This document shows, in pieces, positions 23,350-31,426 of a stretch of 64,000 nt of DNA. The number at the start of each line of letters is the position of its first letter. Position 1 is the stretch's first letter. Below the pieces are notes generated by a model that ran no database searches, had not been told where the DNA came from, and saw only the letters and a program-made list of their open reading frames with translations. Origin of the DNA: Uliginosibacterium flavum (GTDB lineage Bacteria > Pseudomonadota > Gammaproteobacteria > Burkholderiales > Rhodocyclaceae); contig NZ_JBEWZI010000020.1 in assembly GCF_040566545.1 (NCBI RefSeq), positions 7,176 through 71,175 of the forward strand, in the 5' to 3' direction. The translations under genes and the position numbers were made by a program.

Positions 23350-24496
23350 TGCTGCCGTGCAGAAAACCGGCCGGCAGGCGCAGTTCGAAGCGCAGGCCTC
23401 CGTGCTCACGATTGACTGCACGTACGCTGCCGCCGTGGGCTTCGATGGTTTGGCGGGTAATCGCCAGACCGAGGCCGTAGCCGTCGTTGCCGCGATCTTC
23501 GCGAAAGCGCACGAAGGGTTCGAAAATAGCGCCCAGTGCGGCTTCCGGCAGGCCGGGGCCATCGTCTTCCACGTCGATGCGCAGGGTTTTGCCTTCGGCA
23601 TGCAGGCTGACGTGTACGGTGCTGCCCTCGAAGGTGTGGCGCAGGGCGTTGCGCACGACGTTTTCGACGGCCCGGTGCAGCAGATCGGCGCGGCCCTGCA
23701 CCAGCGCCTCGCAGCTCGCCACGAATTCAAGCTTGCGCTGGCTGGTGCTGGCCTCGAAGCGCGCGTCCTCGACAATGGCTTCGACCAGATCGAGCATGTC
23801 GACGGATTCATCCAGCGCGCCGCAGGAGCGGGCTTCCAGGCGCGAGAGGGTCAGCAATTCTTCCACCAGTCGGTCGATGCGGCCGGATTCGCGCTCGACG
23901 CGCTGCATGCTGGCTTCGGTCTTTTCGGGCTGCTGGCGGGCGATGTCGATGGCCAGTTGCATGCGTGCCAGCGGCGAGCGCACTTCGTGCGACACGTCAT
24001 GCAGCAGGCGACGCTGGCTATCCATCAGGCTCTTGAGCTGGCGCGCGGTGTCTTCAAAGTCGTGACCCAGTTCGGCCAGTTCGTCGCTGCGCCGGCCGAT
24101 TTCGGCGCTCGGGTGGATGTCGAAATCACCTTGGGCGACGGCCGCGAAAGCTTTGCGCAGGGCCATGATCGGGCGTGACAGATAGCGCGCCAGCAGGGCC
24201 GCGAAAATCAGGCTGGCTACGCCGCCAACGGTAATTGGCAGCCAAGGGAAAACTCGTGGGCCGGGAAAGGGCGGGCCACCATCGAACGGTGGCGGGCGCA
24301 TCTGCGCCTGGCCGGGGCTGTTTGGCCTGCCGGTGTTGCCGGGGGGCGGGTCGCGTTCGGTCCAGCGCGCATCGCCTGGCGCCGGGCGGAAATCGCGGTG
24401 CGGGTCGTTCAGCCAGAACAGAGTGCCGACGACGTTGGTAGTGACCAGTTGAGCAACGAGGATGACGGCGAAGATCTTCCAGAACAGGCGGCTCAT
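23345..24496 (-). CDS. Cpx-like membrane sensor histidine kinase
   Basis: A 383-residue inner-membrane kinase. TM1 is about 8-28, a short Pro/Gly-rich periplasmic region (30-83) replaces the usual larger sensor, and TM2 is about 86-105. A HAMP domain follows, then HisKA with phospho-acceptor H170 (LLHDVSHEVRSPLARMQ) and HATPase with NVVRNALRHT, DDGPGLP and GYGLGLAI. The LARMQLAI phosphatase-type motif matches the CpxA/RstB group. The response regulator lies 6 bases upstream on the same strand. The stop codon lies in a dispersed repeat. Confidence 0.87.
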   Translation of the reverse strand: MSRLFWKIFAVILVAQLVTTNVVGTLFWLNDPHRDFRPAPGDARWTERDPPPGNTGRPNSPGQAQMRPPPFDGGPPFPGPRVFPWLPITVGGVASLIFAALLARYLSRPIMALRKAFAAVAQGDFDIHPSAEIGRRSDELAELGHDFEDTARQLKSLMDSQRRLLHDVSHEVRSPLARMQLAIDIARQQPEKTEASMQRVERESGRIDRLVEELLTLSRLEARSCGALDESVDMLDLVEAIVEDARFEASTSQRKLEFVASCEALVQGRADLLHRAVENVVRNALRHTFEGSTVHVSLHAEGKTLRIDVEDDGPGLPEAALGAIFEPFVRFREDRGNDGYGLGLAITRQTIEAHGGSVRAVNREHGGLRFELRLPAGFLHGST

Positions 24497-24502
24497 GCGT
24501 GC

Positions 24503-25192
24503 TCAGCTTCCTGCCTTGATGAACTGGTAACCCTGACGGAAGATCGTCTGGATGCTGGAGCGGCCATCGGCGAGCAGGCCGAGTTTTTCGCGGATCTTCG
24601 ACAGATGCACTTCGATGCTGCGGTCGAATTTCTGCAGCGGGCGGCCCAGACCTTGTTCCGAAAGTTCGGCCTTGGTGACGGTGCGTCCTGCGTTGCGCGC
24701 GAGGACTTCGAGCAGATTGAATTCGGTGCTGGTCAACTCCAGTGGCGCCCCTTGCCACTGCGCGCGGCGTTGCTCGGGCCACATCGACAGGGCTCCGGCG
24801 CTGACCGGCTGGCAGGTGTCGTCGTCCAGCGCGCCGGAGCGTCGCAGGATGGCACGAATGCGCGCCGAGATTTCGCGCGCGGTGCAGGGCTTGGCCACGT
24901 AGTCGTCGGCGCCTTGTTCCAGACCGACGATGCGGTCGATGTCGTCGCCGCGTGCGGTGAGCATCAGCACCGGCATGCGGCTGCGCTTGCGGATCTGGTT
25001 GAGGACTTCGATGCCACTCATCTGCGGCATCATCACATCGAGCACGGCAATCGCGAATTCGCCACTCAGCGCGCGGATCAGGCCTTGCTCGCCGTCGCTG
25101 GCGGTTTCCACCTGAAAGCCTTCGCGGCCCAGATAGTCCGCCATCATCTCGACCAGTTCGGCGTCGTCGTCTACCAGCAAAACCCTGGCCAT
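24503..25192 (-). CDS. OmpR-family response regulator, CpxR-like
   Basis: A 229-residue regulator. The receiver domain (1-115) has the acidic pocket DDD (8-10), phospho-acceptor D52 (VLDVMMPQMSG), T80-region LTARG and K102-region DDYVAKP. The winged-helix output domain (135-229) contains LTSTEFNLLEVLARNAGRTV and RSIEVHLSKIREKLG. Sequence resembles CpxR (LMLTARGDDIDRIVGLEQGA). I start at the second ATG (25192), with AGGAGG 7 bases upstream. A CpxR-like box sits in the divergent spacer to the Spy/CpxP-like gene. Confidence 0.88.
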   Translation of the reverse strand: MARVLLVDDDAELVEMMADYLGREGFQVETASDGEQGLIRALSGEFAIAVLDVMMPQMSGIEVLNQIRKRSRMPVLMLTARGDDIDRIVGLEQGADDYVAKPCTAREISARIRAILRRSGALDDDTCQPVSAGALSMWPEQRRAQWQGAPLELTSTEFNLLEVLARNAGRTVTKAELSEQGLGRPLQKFDRSIEVHLSKIREKLGLLADGRSSIQTIFRQGYQFIKAGS

Positions 25193-25262
25193 GTGCATTC
25201 CTCCTGAAGTGTCCTGCAGGATAGTCGAGCTGTACGCTACGCGCCCTGTCCGCCTGAGCGGT

Positions 25263-25277
25263 TTTAACGATTTTTAC
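25263..25277 (-). promoter_or_regulatory. CpxR-like box
   Basis: On the minus strand GTAAA-AATCG-TTAAA, nine of ten positions of the GTAAA-N5-GTAAA pattern bound by CpxR in enterobacteria. Two more TTTAC half-sites follow at 25305 and 25326, about three and two helical turns apart. It lies between the regulator gene and the divergent Spy/CpxP-like gene. Confidence 0.5.
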
Positions 25278-25411
25278 CTGCGTGTGGCCACGCTTTGATC
25301 GGCTTTTACGCCGGCTTGAAGGCGTTTTACAGTGCTCGGCTGAAGAATGGCGTCACTGCTTGCGCTGCATGAGGCAAGCCCTGAAACCCGCGTCCACAGG
25401 AGTTCTTCAGT

Positions 25412-25873
25412 ATGTCGTCATCCTTCGTTCTTCGTCACGCTTTGCTGGCTCTGGTGCTGCTGCCACTGATTGCCAGTGCCCAGACCCCGCCGCCGCCCCT
25501 GCCGGCCGGTGCTCCGCCCGCAGGGGCGCATCGCGGACCGCCCCCGGGCCTGCCGATACCGCCCGAATTGCGCGGCGTGAAACTCAGCGAGGCGCAGCAG
25601 GATAAGGTCTTCCAGATCATGCATGAGCAGTCCGCTGCCCTCTATGAGGCGACGAAAACGGCGCAGCGTGCGGACGCCGAGTTGCATGTGCTGAGCCTCG
25701 CGTCGAATTTTGATGCAGCCCGAGCGCGCGTACTGGCGGAGGCTGCTGGCAAAGCGCAGGGTGAGATCGCCTATCTGCATGCCAGCAGCACGGCGCGGAT
25801 TTTCGCACTGCTCACGCCTGAGCAGCGTCGTTTGCCGCCGGAGGAAGGAAGCCGCCCGCCGCCACGTCCCTGA
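25412..25873 (+). CDS. Spy/CpxP-like periplasmic protein
   Basis: A 153-residue exported protein. Signal peptide LLALVLLPLIASAQ, then a Pro-rich stretch (TPPPPLPAGAPPAGAHRGPP) and a helical body with two LTxxQ-type motifs, LSEAQQDKV and LTPEQRR, the hallmark of Spy and CpxP. These proteins shield periplasmic clients, and CpxP also inhibits CpxA. It is divergent from the Cpx-like pair with a CpxR-like box between, so it is likely both target and modulator. A strong terminator follows. Confidence 0.8.
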   Translation: MSSSFVLRHALLALVLLPLIASAQTPPPPLPAGAPPAGAHRGPPPGLPIPPELRGVKLSEAQQDKVFQIMHEQSAALYEATKTAQRADAELHVLSLASNFDAARARVLAEAAGKAQGEIAYLHASSTARIFALLTPEQRRLPPEEGSRPPPRP

Positions 25874-25939
25874 TCGAACGCCGACAAGTCTTGCCTCTGT
25901 TGCTCCTCCGACAGAAAACCTCCCCGAGGCTTGTCTTTC

Positions 25940-25973
25940 GCCCGCCCTGTTGTAAAACAGGGCGGGCTTTTTT
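25940..25973 (+). terminator. Rho-independent terminator
   Basis: Stem gcccgccctgtt / aacagggcgggc closing on a short loop, followed by TTTTTT on the plus strand, 67 bases after the Spy/CpxP-like gene. Confidence 0.85.
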
Positions 25974-26190
25974 ACGGCAAGGCTTGCCGTGAGCTTCTGA
26001 TCGACCCTGAAACGCCTTGGGCTGTTCAATTTTGCCGCCCGGAAATTATTGCCGTTGTGGTCTCGATGCGCGACGCGAAAAACCAGAAAGTGCACGTAGA
26101 TGGCTGATTTCTTGAGGAGTTTTTAACCGCTTTAACGCCAATCCGGCCCAAGCCGGTACTGCGTGGGCCGATAACTTGCAAAGGGAATGT

Positions 26191-26231
26191 CGCCCAACCT
26201 TTCATCATCTCCGCAGGCGAAAGGTTGGGCG
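26191..26231. repeat. Long-armed hairpin in the leader of the EF-hand gene
   Basis: The 13-base arms cgcccaacctttc and gaaaggttgggcg are exact inverted complements around 15 bases. It lies 70 bases before the next ATG. The rest of the 327-base gap (25974-26300) shows no gene. Confidence 0.6.
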
Positions 26232-26300
26232 CGGAGATGTTGAGTCGGCCCGCCAGGGGCGGCTCAAGAGTGTTCAACCACGCAAGAACAGGAGTCCATC

Positions 26301-27002
26301 ATGAGCAGTATCAGTAGCATCAGCAGTCTGGCCAGTACGCTGTTTACCAGGCTGGATACCAAGAGCCAGGGTTTCATCGAGAAGACCGATCTGCAGAGTG
26401 CCTTCGACAAGATTTCGAAGATCGGTTCAGCCAGCAGCTCCAGCGTCGATGAGGTGTTCGCCAGTCTGGACGGCGATAGCGATGGCAAGGTGACTCAGAG
26501 CGAGATGACGACGAGCATGCAGAAACTCGCCGATCAGCTCGATAGCCAGTTGGGTAGCATGCGCATGAGCGACGCCATGGGCGGGCAGGGTGGCCCGGGC
26601 GGAGCGGGCGGCATGCCACCGCCGCCACCGCCCTCGGGCAGCGGCGGGCGGGATGATGCGGGCTTCACGCAGGACGAGTTGAGCAGCCAGCTCACTGAAA
26701 TAGGCAGTAGCGACAGCAAGCGTTCCAGCCTGATTTCGAACATCGTCGCCAACTTTGACAAGGCCGACACGGACAGCGATGGCAAGGTCAGTATGAAAGA
26801 GGTGATGGCCTATGACCAAACCAGCAGCACATCCTCCACGACGGCTGCCAACGCTAGTGCTTCGAGTGATTCCAGCAGCGCCAGCAGTTCATCGGATAGC
26901 AACAGCGAGTTCGCTGTGATGATGAAAATCATGCAGCTGGCGCAGTCCTATAGCGCCTTTGACCAGGCATCAAGCCAGAGCAGTCTGTCGACGGTTGCAT
27001 GA
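26301..27002 (+). CDS. EF-hand protein with Ser-rich tail
   Basis: A 233-residue protein without signal peptide. Helix-loop-helix calcium sites are visible at DTKSQGFIEKTD (partial), DGDSDGKVTQSE and DTDSDGKVSMKE; a Gly/Pro linker (GGQGGPGGAGGMPPPPPPSG) separates the second from the last. From about 175 the chain is mostly Ser/Ala/Thr. The N-terminus (MSSISSISSLASTLFTRLD) is typical of a group of EF-hand proteins seen in Proteobacteria, some of them secreted by non-Sec routes. AGGAG precedes the ATG. Function unknown; calcium binding is likely. Confidence 0.8.
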   Translation: MSSISSISSLASTLFTRLDTKSQGFIEKTDLQSAFDKISKIGSASSSSVDEVFASLDGDSDGKVTQSEMTTSMQKLADQLDSQLGSMRMSDAMGGQGGPGGAGGMPPPPPPSGSGGRDDAGFTQDELSSQLTEIGSSDSKRSSLISNIVANFDKADTDSDGKVSMKEVMAYDQTSSTSSTTAANASASSDSSSASSSSDSNSEFAVMMKIMQLAQSYSAFDQASSQSSLSTVA

Positions 27003-27060
27003 ATCCTGTTGCCAAGCCTTGACTGCGTCGTCTCGGTTGTCGAGTCGGCGCAGCGCGCTT

Positions 27061-28101
27061 TCAGACCAGCTCACCCGGCGCAAACACACCGCGTTCGGTG
27101 ATGATGCCAGTGATCAATGCTGCTGGCGTGATGTCGAAAGCCGGGTTGCAAACGGCTTCGGTCGCGTCGATGCAACGGACACTGGCGATCTCGCCGTCGG
27201 CGAGCAGGCCGGTGGCGAGGCGCAGCTCCTCGGCGCTGCGTTCCTCGATCGGAATCGCGGCGCCATTCGGGCAGGCCAGATCAATCGTCGACCAGGGCGC
27301 GGCGATGTAAAAGGGCACGCCGGCTTCTCTGGCTGCGAGGGCTTTGAGGTAGGTGCCGACCTTGTTGGCGGTGTCGCCATTGGCGGCGATGCGATCCGCG
27401 CCGGTGATGACGATGTCCACTTTCCCTTGTTGCAGCAGCAGGCCGGCAGCATTGTCGGCAATCAGGGTGTGTGGCACTTGATTGGCAGCGAGTTCGGCAG
27501 CGGTCAGGTAGCCCTGATTGCGCGGCCGCGTCTCGCTGACCCATACGTGCTGTGCGATGCCTGCCTGAAGAGCCGCATAGACAGGCGCTAGCGCGGTACC
27601 CCATCCGCAGGTGGCCAGTGCGCCTGCATTACAGTGGGTCATGCTCTGTAAGGGCCGCTGGGTGCGGCTCTCCAGCAGGGTGCTTTTCAGGATGCTCAAG
27701 CCATGTTGGCCGATGGCCTGATTGGCGGCGATGTCTTCGATGCGGATCTGGTCGGCTTCGGCCCAGGCGGCGGCGCTGCGTTCAGCGGGGGCCAAGGGTG
27801 CCAACAGCGTTTGCATGCGTGCCAGTGCCCAGTGCAGATTGACGGCGGTCGGGCGGGTGGCGGCGAGGGTTTCAAGTGCGTGGGTGAGGCCGGCATCCGA
27901 GGCGTCGGCTTGCATCGCCAGCGCCACGCCATAGGCCGCAGAGGCGCCAATCAGTGGTGCGCCGCGCACCTGCATGCTGCGGATGGCGTGGGCCATTTCC
28001 TCCAGCGATGTCAGGGTGACAGACTGCCAGGTGAGCGGTAGACGAGTCTGGTCGAGAATGCGGACGTGCTGGCCGTGACGGAGGATGGTTTCGAAGAGCA
28101 T
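27061..28101 (-). CDS. mtnA: S-methyl-5-thioribose-1-phosphate isomerase
   Basis: A 346-residue MtnA of the eIF2B-like fold. It isomerises methylthioribose-1-phosphate to methylthioribulose-1-phosphate in methionine salvage. Landmarks: RGAPLIGASAAYGVALAM, the catalytic Cys in MTHCNAGALAT, ETRPRNQGY, and the catalytic Asp in GADRIAANGDTANKVGTY. No other salvage gene is nearby. Two stretches, LLESRTQRPLQ just before MTHCNAG and YAALQAG after it, are written with the same DNA as the ends of a dispersed extragenic repeat (27559-27677); the reading frame is nevertheless intact. Confidence 0.92.
   Translation of the reverse strand: MLFETILRHGQHVRILDQTRLPLTWQSVTLTSLEEMAHAIRSMQVRGAPLIGASAAYGVALAMQADASDAGLTHALETLAATRPTAVNLHWALARMQTLLAPLAPAERSAAAWAEADQIRIEDIAANQAIGQHGLSILKSTLLESRTQRPLQSMTHCNAGALATCGWGTALAPVYAALQAGIAQHVWVSETRPRNQGYLTAAELAANQVPHTLIADNAAGLLLQQGKVDIVITGADRIAANGDTANKVGTYLKALAAREAGVPFYIAAPWSTIDLACPNGAAIPIEERSAEELRLATGLLADGEIASVRCIDATEAVCNPAFDITPAALITGIITERGVFAPGELV
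27559..27677. repeat. Copy E of the dispersed GAGCCGC repeat, inside mtnA
   Basis: gcctgcctgaagagccgcat (27559-27578) is identical to the left end of copy F at 46938, and ctgggtgcggctctccagca (27658-27677) is the exact reverse complement of the left end of copy G at 51673. Both lie in the mtnA frame; the conserved MtnA core lies between them. Confidence 0.6.
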
Positions 28102-28212
28102 GACGGGATCGCAAGAGAAGAATCGACAGGATTATCCCATTCGGAGCGGCAAGGCTACTTGATCCGGATGCTTGCCGGGATAAACTGCGGGCTTGAATAG
28201 TGTGGAGCCGGT

Positions 28213-28464
28213 ATGCAGAAGCTGTTCTTGTTTCTATTCGCCTTGCTGGCGATCTGGTATGTGCGCCGACTGGTGCAGCGTGGCGATGCTGATGACTCTT
28301 CATCTGCGCCTCCGGTCGAAACGCGTCGTGATGCTCTGCGTAGTGAAACCGTGCGCGAATGTGCCCAGTGCGGTGTGCTGGTGCCGGAGAGCGAAGGTGT
28401 CGTTGTGGGCGACGGTTTCTATTGCTCGGCCGAACATGCACGTCTGGCGGAGCGTGGCCGATGA
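28213..28464 (+). CDS. PP0621-type small membrane protein with zinc-ribbon motif
   Basis: An 83-residue protein: one N-terminal membrane helix (KLFLFLFALLAIWYVRRL), a short linker and a CxxC...C zinc-ribbon-like end (ECAQCGVLVPESEGV, then GFYCSAEHARL). This layout matches the PP0621 family often found just before pilS in Beta- and Gammaproteobacteria. Its stop overlaps the pilS start by ATGA, so it is translated together with the sensor. Function is unknown; it may assist or tune PilS. Confidence 0.8.
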   Translation: MQKLFLFLFALLAIWYVRRLVQRGDADDSSSAPPVETRRDALRSETVRECAQCGVLVPESEGVVVGDGFYCSAEHARLAERGR

Positions 28465-30023
28465 GCCTCGCTGCATTGCCGTCAGGCGAATCCAGTCATG
28501 CGCGTGCCGTTTCGATCCGCTATTTCAATCTGTACCGGATTGTCGTGGCGAGCGCGTTCGCGATTTTTGGCGGGGTCTTCAGCTTCGGCCAGAAGGCACC
28601 GGAAGTTTTTCTGGTCACTCTGGTTGCCTACTGGGTGATGGCGTTTTCTTTCTTCCTGCTGCATGCCGGTAGTCCGCACTATGGCGAGCGTACCCTGGGT
28701 CTGCAGACGGCGTTGGACATCATCATGCTGGCCTTGTTCATGTATGCCAGCGGCGGCTTTCGCAGTGGCATGCCCTTTCTGATGATGACCTCGATTGCCG
28801 GTGCCGGCCTGGTGGGGCAGGGGCGCATGGTGCTGGGCGCGGCGTCTCTGGCGACGATGGCCGTGCTGGTTGATCAGCTGTATCGGACCTTGACCGGGAA
28901 TGAAGGTCAGGTCGACTTTTCACAGGCAGCGATCATTTGTGTGGGTTTCTTTGCCGTGGCGGTGGTGGCCAGAATGCTGTCGCGCCGGGCCTTGGCCAAC
29001 GAGGCGCTGGCAAATTCGCGAGGCTTTGATCTGGCGCGTCAGATGCGCGTGAACGCCCGCATCATCGAGGATATGCAGGATGGCGTGGTGGTGCTGGATG
29101 CGGAAAATTCTGTGCGCCAGATGAATCCGCGGGCCAGTGAGTTGCTGGGCGTGGCCTTGCAGACGGGTGATCGTATCGTCGAAAGCTTGCCGGATCTTGC
29201 CAGCAGCATCTTGCTTGAATCCAGTCCGGACAGTGTGCAGATGGTCGCGGAACGGACCGGCAAGACCCTGAGCGTGCGCCGGGTGGCGATTGCCGAAGCT
29301 GGCGCCGCTGGGGATACGCTGTTATTTCTGGAGGATATGGATCGGGTGCAAGCGCGGGCGCAGCAGATCAAGCTGGCGGCGCTGGGGCGACTGACCGCCA
29401 ACATTGCGCATGAAATCCGCAATCCGCTGTCTTCGGTGTCTCATGCCAGCGAGTTGTTGCTCGAAGAGAAGCGGCAGGGCGTGCAGGAGCGGCTGGTGCG
29501 GATCATTCACGACAATGCGGCGCGTATTGAACGCATCGTGCGTGACGTGCTGGAGCTGGGGCAGCGGGATCGCCTGACATCCGAGCCGCTGGATCTGGCG
29601 CAGTTCTGTCGCGGGTTCGTGGACGAATTCTCGATTCCGAATCCGCGTATCGCGCAGTTGGTGCAACTCGAGCTGGACGAGGGGGCAAGGGGCTGTTTTG
29701 ATCGTCTGCATCTTTATCAGATCCTGGCCAACCTGATCGGCAATGCCAGTCGGTATTGCTCCGGGCAGGATGGGAGCATCTGCTTGAGCGTACGCGTGAT
29801 CGACGAACATCGTGTGCAGATCGCCGTTCGCGATGATGGCCCCGGCATTCCGGCGGAAGATCGGGCCAAAGTATTCGAGCCTTTTTTTACGTCTGATCCC
29901 AAGGGCACTGGTTTGGGTTTGTTCATGGCACGCGAGCTGGCTGAGGCGAACGGTGCCGAATTGAGTTTGCAGGATGCGCCAGGTGGCGCAGAGTTTCATT
30001 TGATGGCCAGGAGAACTGCATGA
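28461..30023 (+). CDS. pilS: Two-component sensor histidine kinase PilS
   Basis: A 520-residue kinase with six predicted N-terminal membrane helices (about 20-190), a PAS domain (IIEDMQDGVVVLDAENSVRQ), HisKA with phospho-acceptor H317 (NIAHEIRNPLSSVSHASELL) and HATPase (NLIGNASRYC, RDDGPGIP, GTGLGLFMARELAE). In Pseudomonas PilS senses pilin in the membrane and phosphorylates PilR. Neighbouring PilR overlaps by ATGA. The start at 28461 is set by the ATGA overlap with the PP0621-type gene. Confidence 0.9.
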   Translation: MSLAALPSGESSHARAVSIRYFNLYRIVVASAFAIFGGVFSFGQKAPEVFLVTLVAYWVMAFSFFLLHAGSPHYGERTLGLQTALDIIMLALFMYASGGFRSGMPFLMMTSIAGAGLVGQGRMVLGAASLATMAVLVDQLYRTLTGNEGQVDFSQAAIICVGFFAVAVVARMLSRRALANEALANSRGFDLARQMRVNARIIEDMQDGVVVLDAENSVRQMNPRASELLGVALQTGDRIVESLPDLASSILLESSPDSVQMVAERTGKTLSVRRVAIAEAGAAGDTLLFLEDMDRVQARAQQIKLAALGRLTANIAHEIRNPLSSVSHASELLLEEKRQGVQERLVRIIHDNAARIERIVRDVLELGQRDRLTSEPLDLAQFCRGFVDEFSIPNPRIAQLVQLELDEGARGCFDRLHLYQILANLIGNASRYCSGQDGSICLSVRVIDEHRVQIAVRDDGPGIPAEDRAKVFEPFFTSDPKGTGLGLFMARELAEANGAELSLQDAPGGAEFHLMARRTA

Positions 30024-31426
30024 GCAGCGAAAGTCAGGAACGTCGCAAGGGGCGCGGCGCAGACGTGCTGGTGGTAGATGACGAAGAGGATATTCGTGAG
30101 CTGATTGAACTCTCGCTGGTGCGCATGGGCCTGGGTGTTGATGCGGCGGGATCGGTGAAAGAGGCGATCAAGCTGATCAGCGAACGTCAGTATCGTTTGT
30201 GCCTGACCGATATGCGGCTGCCCGACGGTGAAGGCCTGGATGTCGTGAAGTACATCAACGAGCATTGCGCGGATCTGCCGGTGGCGGTGATTACCGCACA
30301 TGGCAGCATGGATAACGCGGTGACGGCGCTGAAGGCAGGAGCCTTCGATTACCTCTCCAAGCCGGTGGCGCTTGATCAGTTGCGGGCCTTGGTGAAGTCC
30401 GCGCTGGAAGTGCCCAAACCGCAACTCAAAGAGGGTAAGCCGGCCGCGCAACTCACCGGTGACTCGTCGGCCATGCAGCAGGTGCGTGCGATGATCGAGC
30501 GCTTGGCGCGCAGCTTGGCGCCTGTTTATATCTCGGGCGAATCCGGGAGCGGCAAGGAGCGCGCAGCACGTCTGGTGCACGGCCTCGGCCCGCGTGCAGA
30601 CAAGGCCTTTGTCGGGGTTAACTGCGGTGCAATCCCGGAAAATCTGATGGAGAGCGAGTTCTTCGGTTACCGCAAAGGCGCGTTCACAGGCGCCGAAACC
30701 GATCGCGACGGCTTCTTTCAGGCGGCCGATGGCGGAACTTTGTTTCTCGATGAAGTGGCGGATCTACCCCTGGCCATGCAGGTCAAACTGCTGCGCGTGA
30801 TTCAGGAAAAGCGCGTGCGTCGCGTGGGTGATACGCAGGAGCAGGCGATCGATGTGCGCATCATTTCGGCGACGCATCAGAACCTGCGCGAACGCGTCGA
30901 ACAAGGCAAATTCAGACAGGATCTGTTCTATCGCTTGAATGTGATCGAGCTGAAGATGCCTGCCTTGCGCGAGCGCCGCGACGACATTGCCGGTCTTGCG
31001 GAGAGCTTGTTGGCGCGTCTGGCGACGGATGCGGGTCTGCGTCCGCCTCGCTTGACGGAGCGTGCGCTGAAGGCCTTGCTGGGCTATGGCTTTCCCGGCA
31101 ATGTACGGGAACTTGAAAACATTCTTGAGCGTGCCCTGGCCTTGTCACTGGGGGATGCGATTGATGTCGAGGATCTGCATCTGGAGCCGCAGGATTGCGA
31201 GGGCGCCGCGAGTCGTGGCGACTCTGCCAACGGTGGCCCCTTACAGGACTATCTGGATCAGGTTGAGCGTCAGGCCATCGTGGAGGCTCTGGGTAAAACC
31301 TCAGGGAATCGCACTGCGGCTGCGCGTGTGCTGGGCGTTACCTTTCGCTCCTTGCGCTATCGCATGGAGCGTCTGGGCATGAAGGGTGACAAGAACGACA
31401 AGCTGGAAGCTGGGGATCTTGATTGA
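30020..31426 (+). CDS. pilR: Sigma54-dependent response regulator PilR
   Basis: A 468-residue NtrC-type activator. Receiver with DDEED and phospho-acceptor D64 (CLTDMRLPDGEG); AAA+ domain with Walker A GESGSGKE, the sigma54-contact loop GAFTGA and Walker B TLFLDEVADLP; a C-terminal Fis-type HTH (NRTAAARVLGVTFRSLRYRM). It would activate sigma54 promoters of pilin genes. No pilA or clear -24/-12 promoter is seen in this window, so the target lies elsewhere. ATGA overlap with pilS. Confidence 0.92.
   Translation: MSSESQERRKGRGADVLVVDDEEDIRELIELSLVRMGLGVDAAGSVKEAIKLISERQYRLCLTDMRLPDGEGLDVVKYINEHCADLPVAVITAHGSMDNAVTALKAGAFDYLSKPVALDQLRALVKSALEVPKPQLKEGKPAAQLTGDSSAMQQVRAMIERLARSLAPVYISGESGSGKERAARLVHGLGPRADKAFVGVNCGAIPENLMESEFFGYRKGAFTGAETDRDGFFQAADGGTLFLDEVADLPLAMQVKLLRVIQEKRVRRVGDTQEQAIDVRIISATHQNLRERVEQGKFRQDLFYRLNVIELKMPALRERRDDIAGLAESLLARLATDAGLRPPRLTERALKALLGYGFPGNVRELENILERALALSLGDAIDVEDLHLEPQDCEGAASRGDSANGGPLQDYLDQVERQAIVEALGKTSGNRTAAARVLGVTFRSLRYRMERLGMKGDKNDKLEAGDLD

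Noticed and set aside
26026..26277. Minus-strand frame of 83 codons before the EF-hand gene
   Set aside because: It overlaps the leader hairpin, has no ribosome site and no family resemblance.
28461..31426. Sigma54 promoter for a pilin gene near pilSR
   Set aside because: No TGGCAC-N5-TTGC pattern in a spacer; the few partial matches are inside coding regions.
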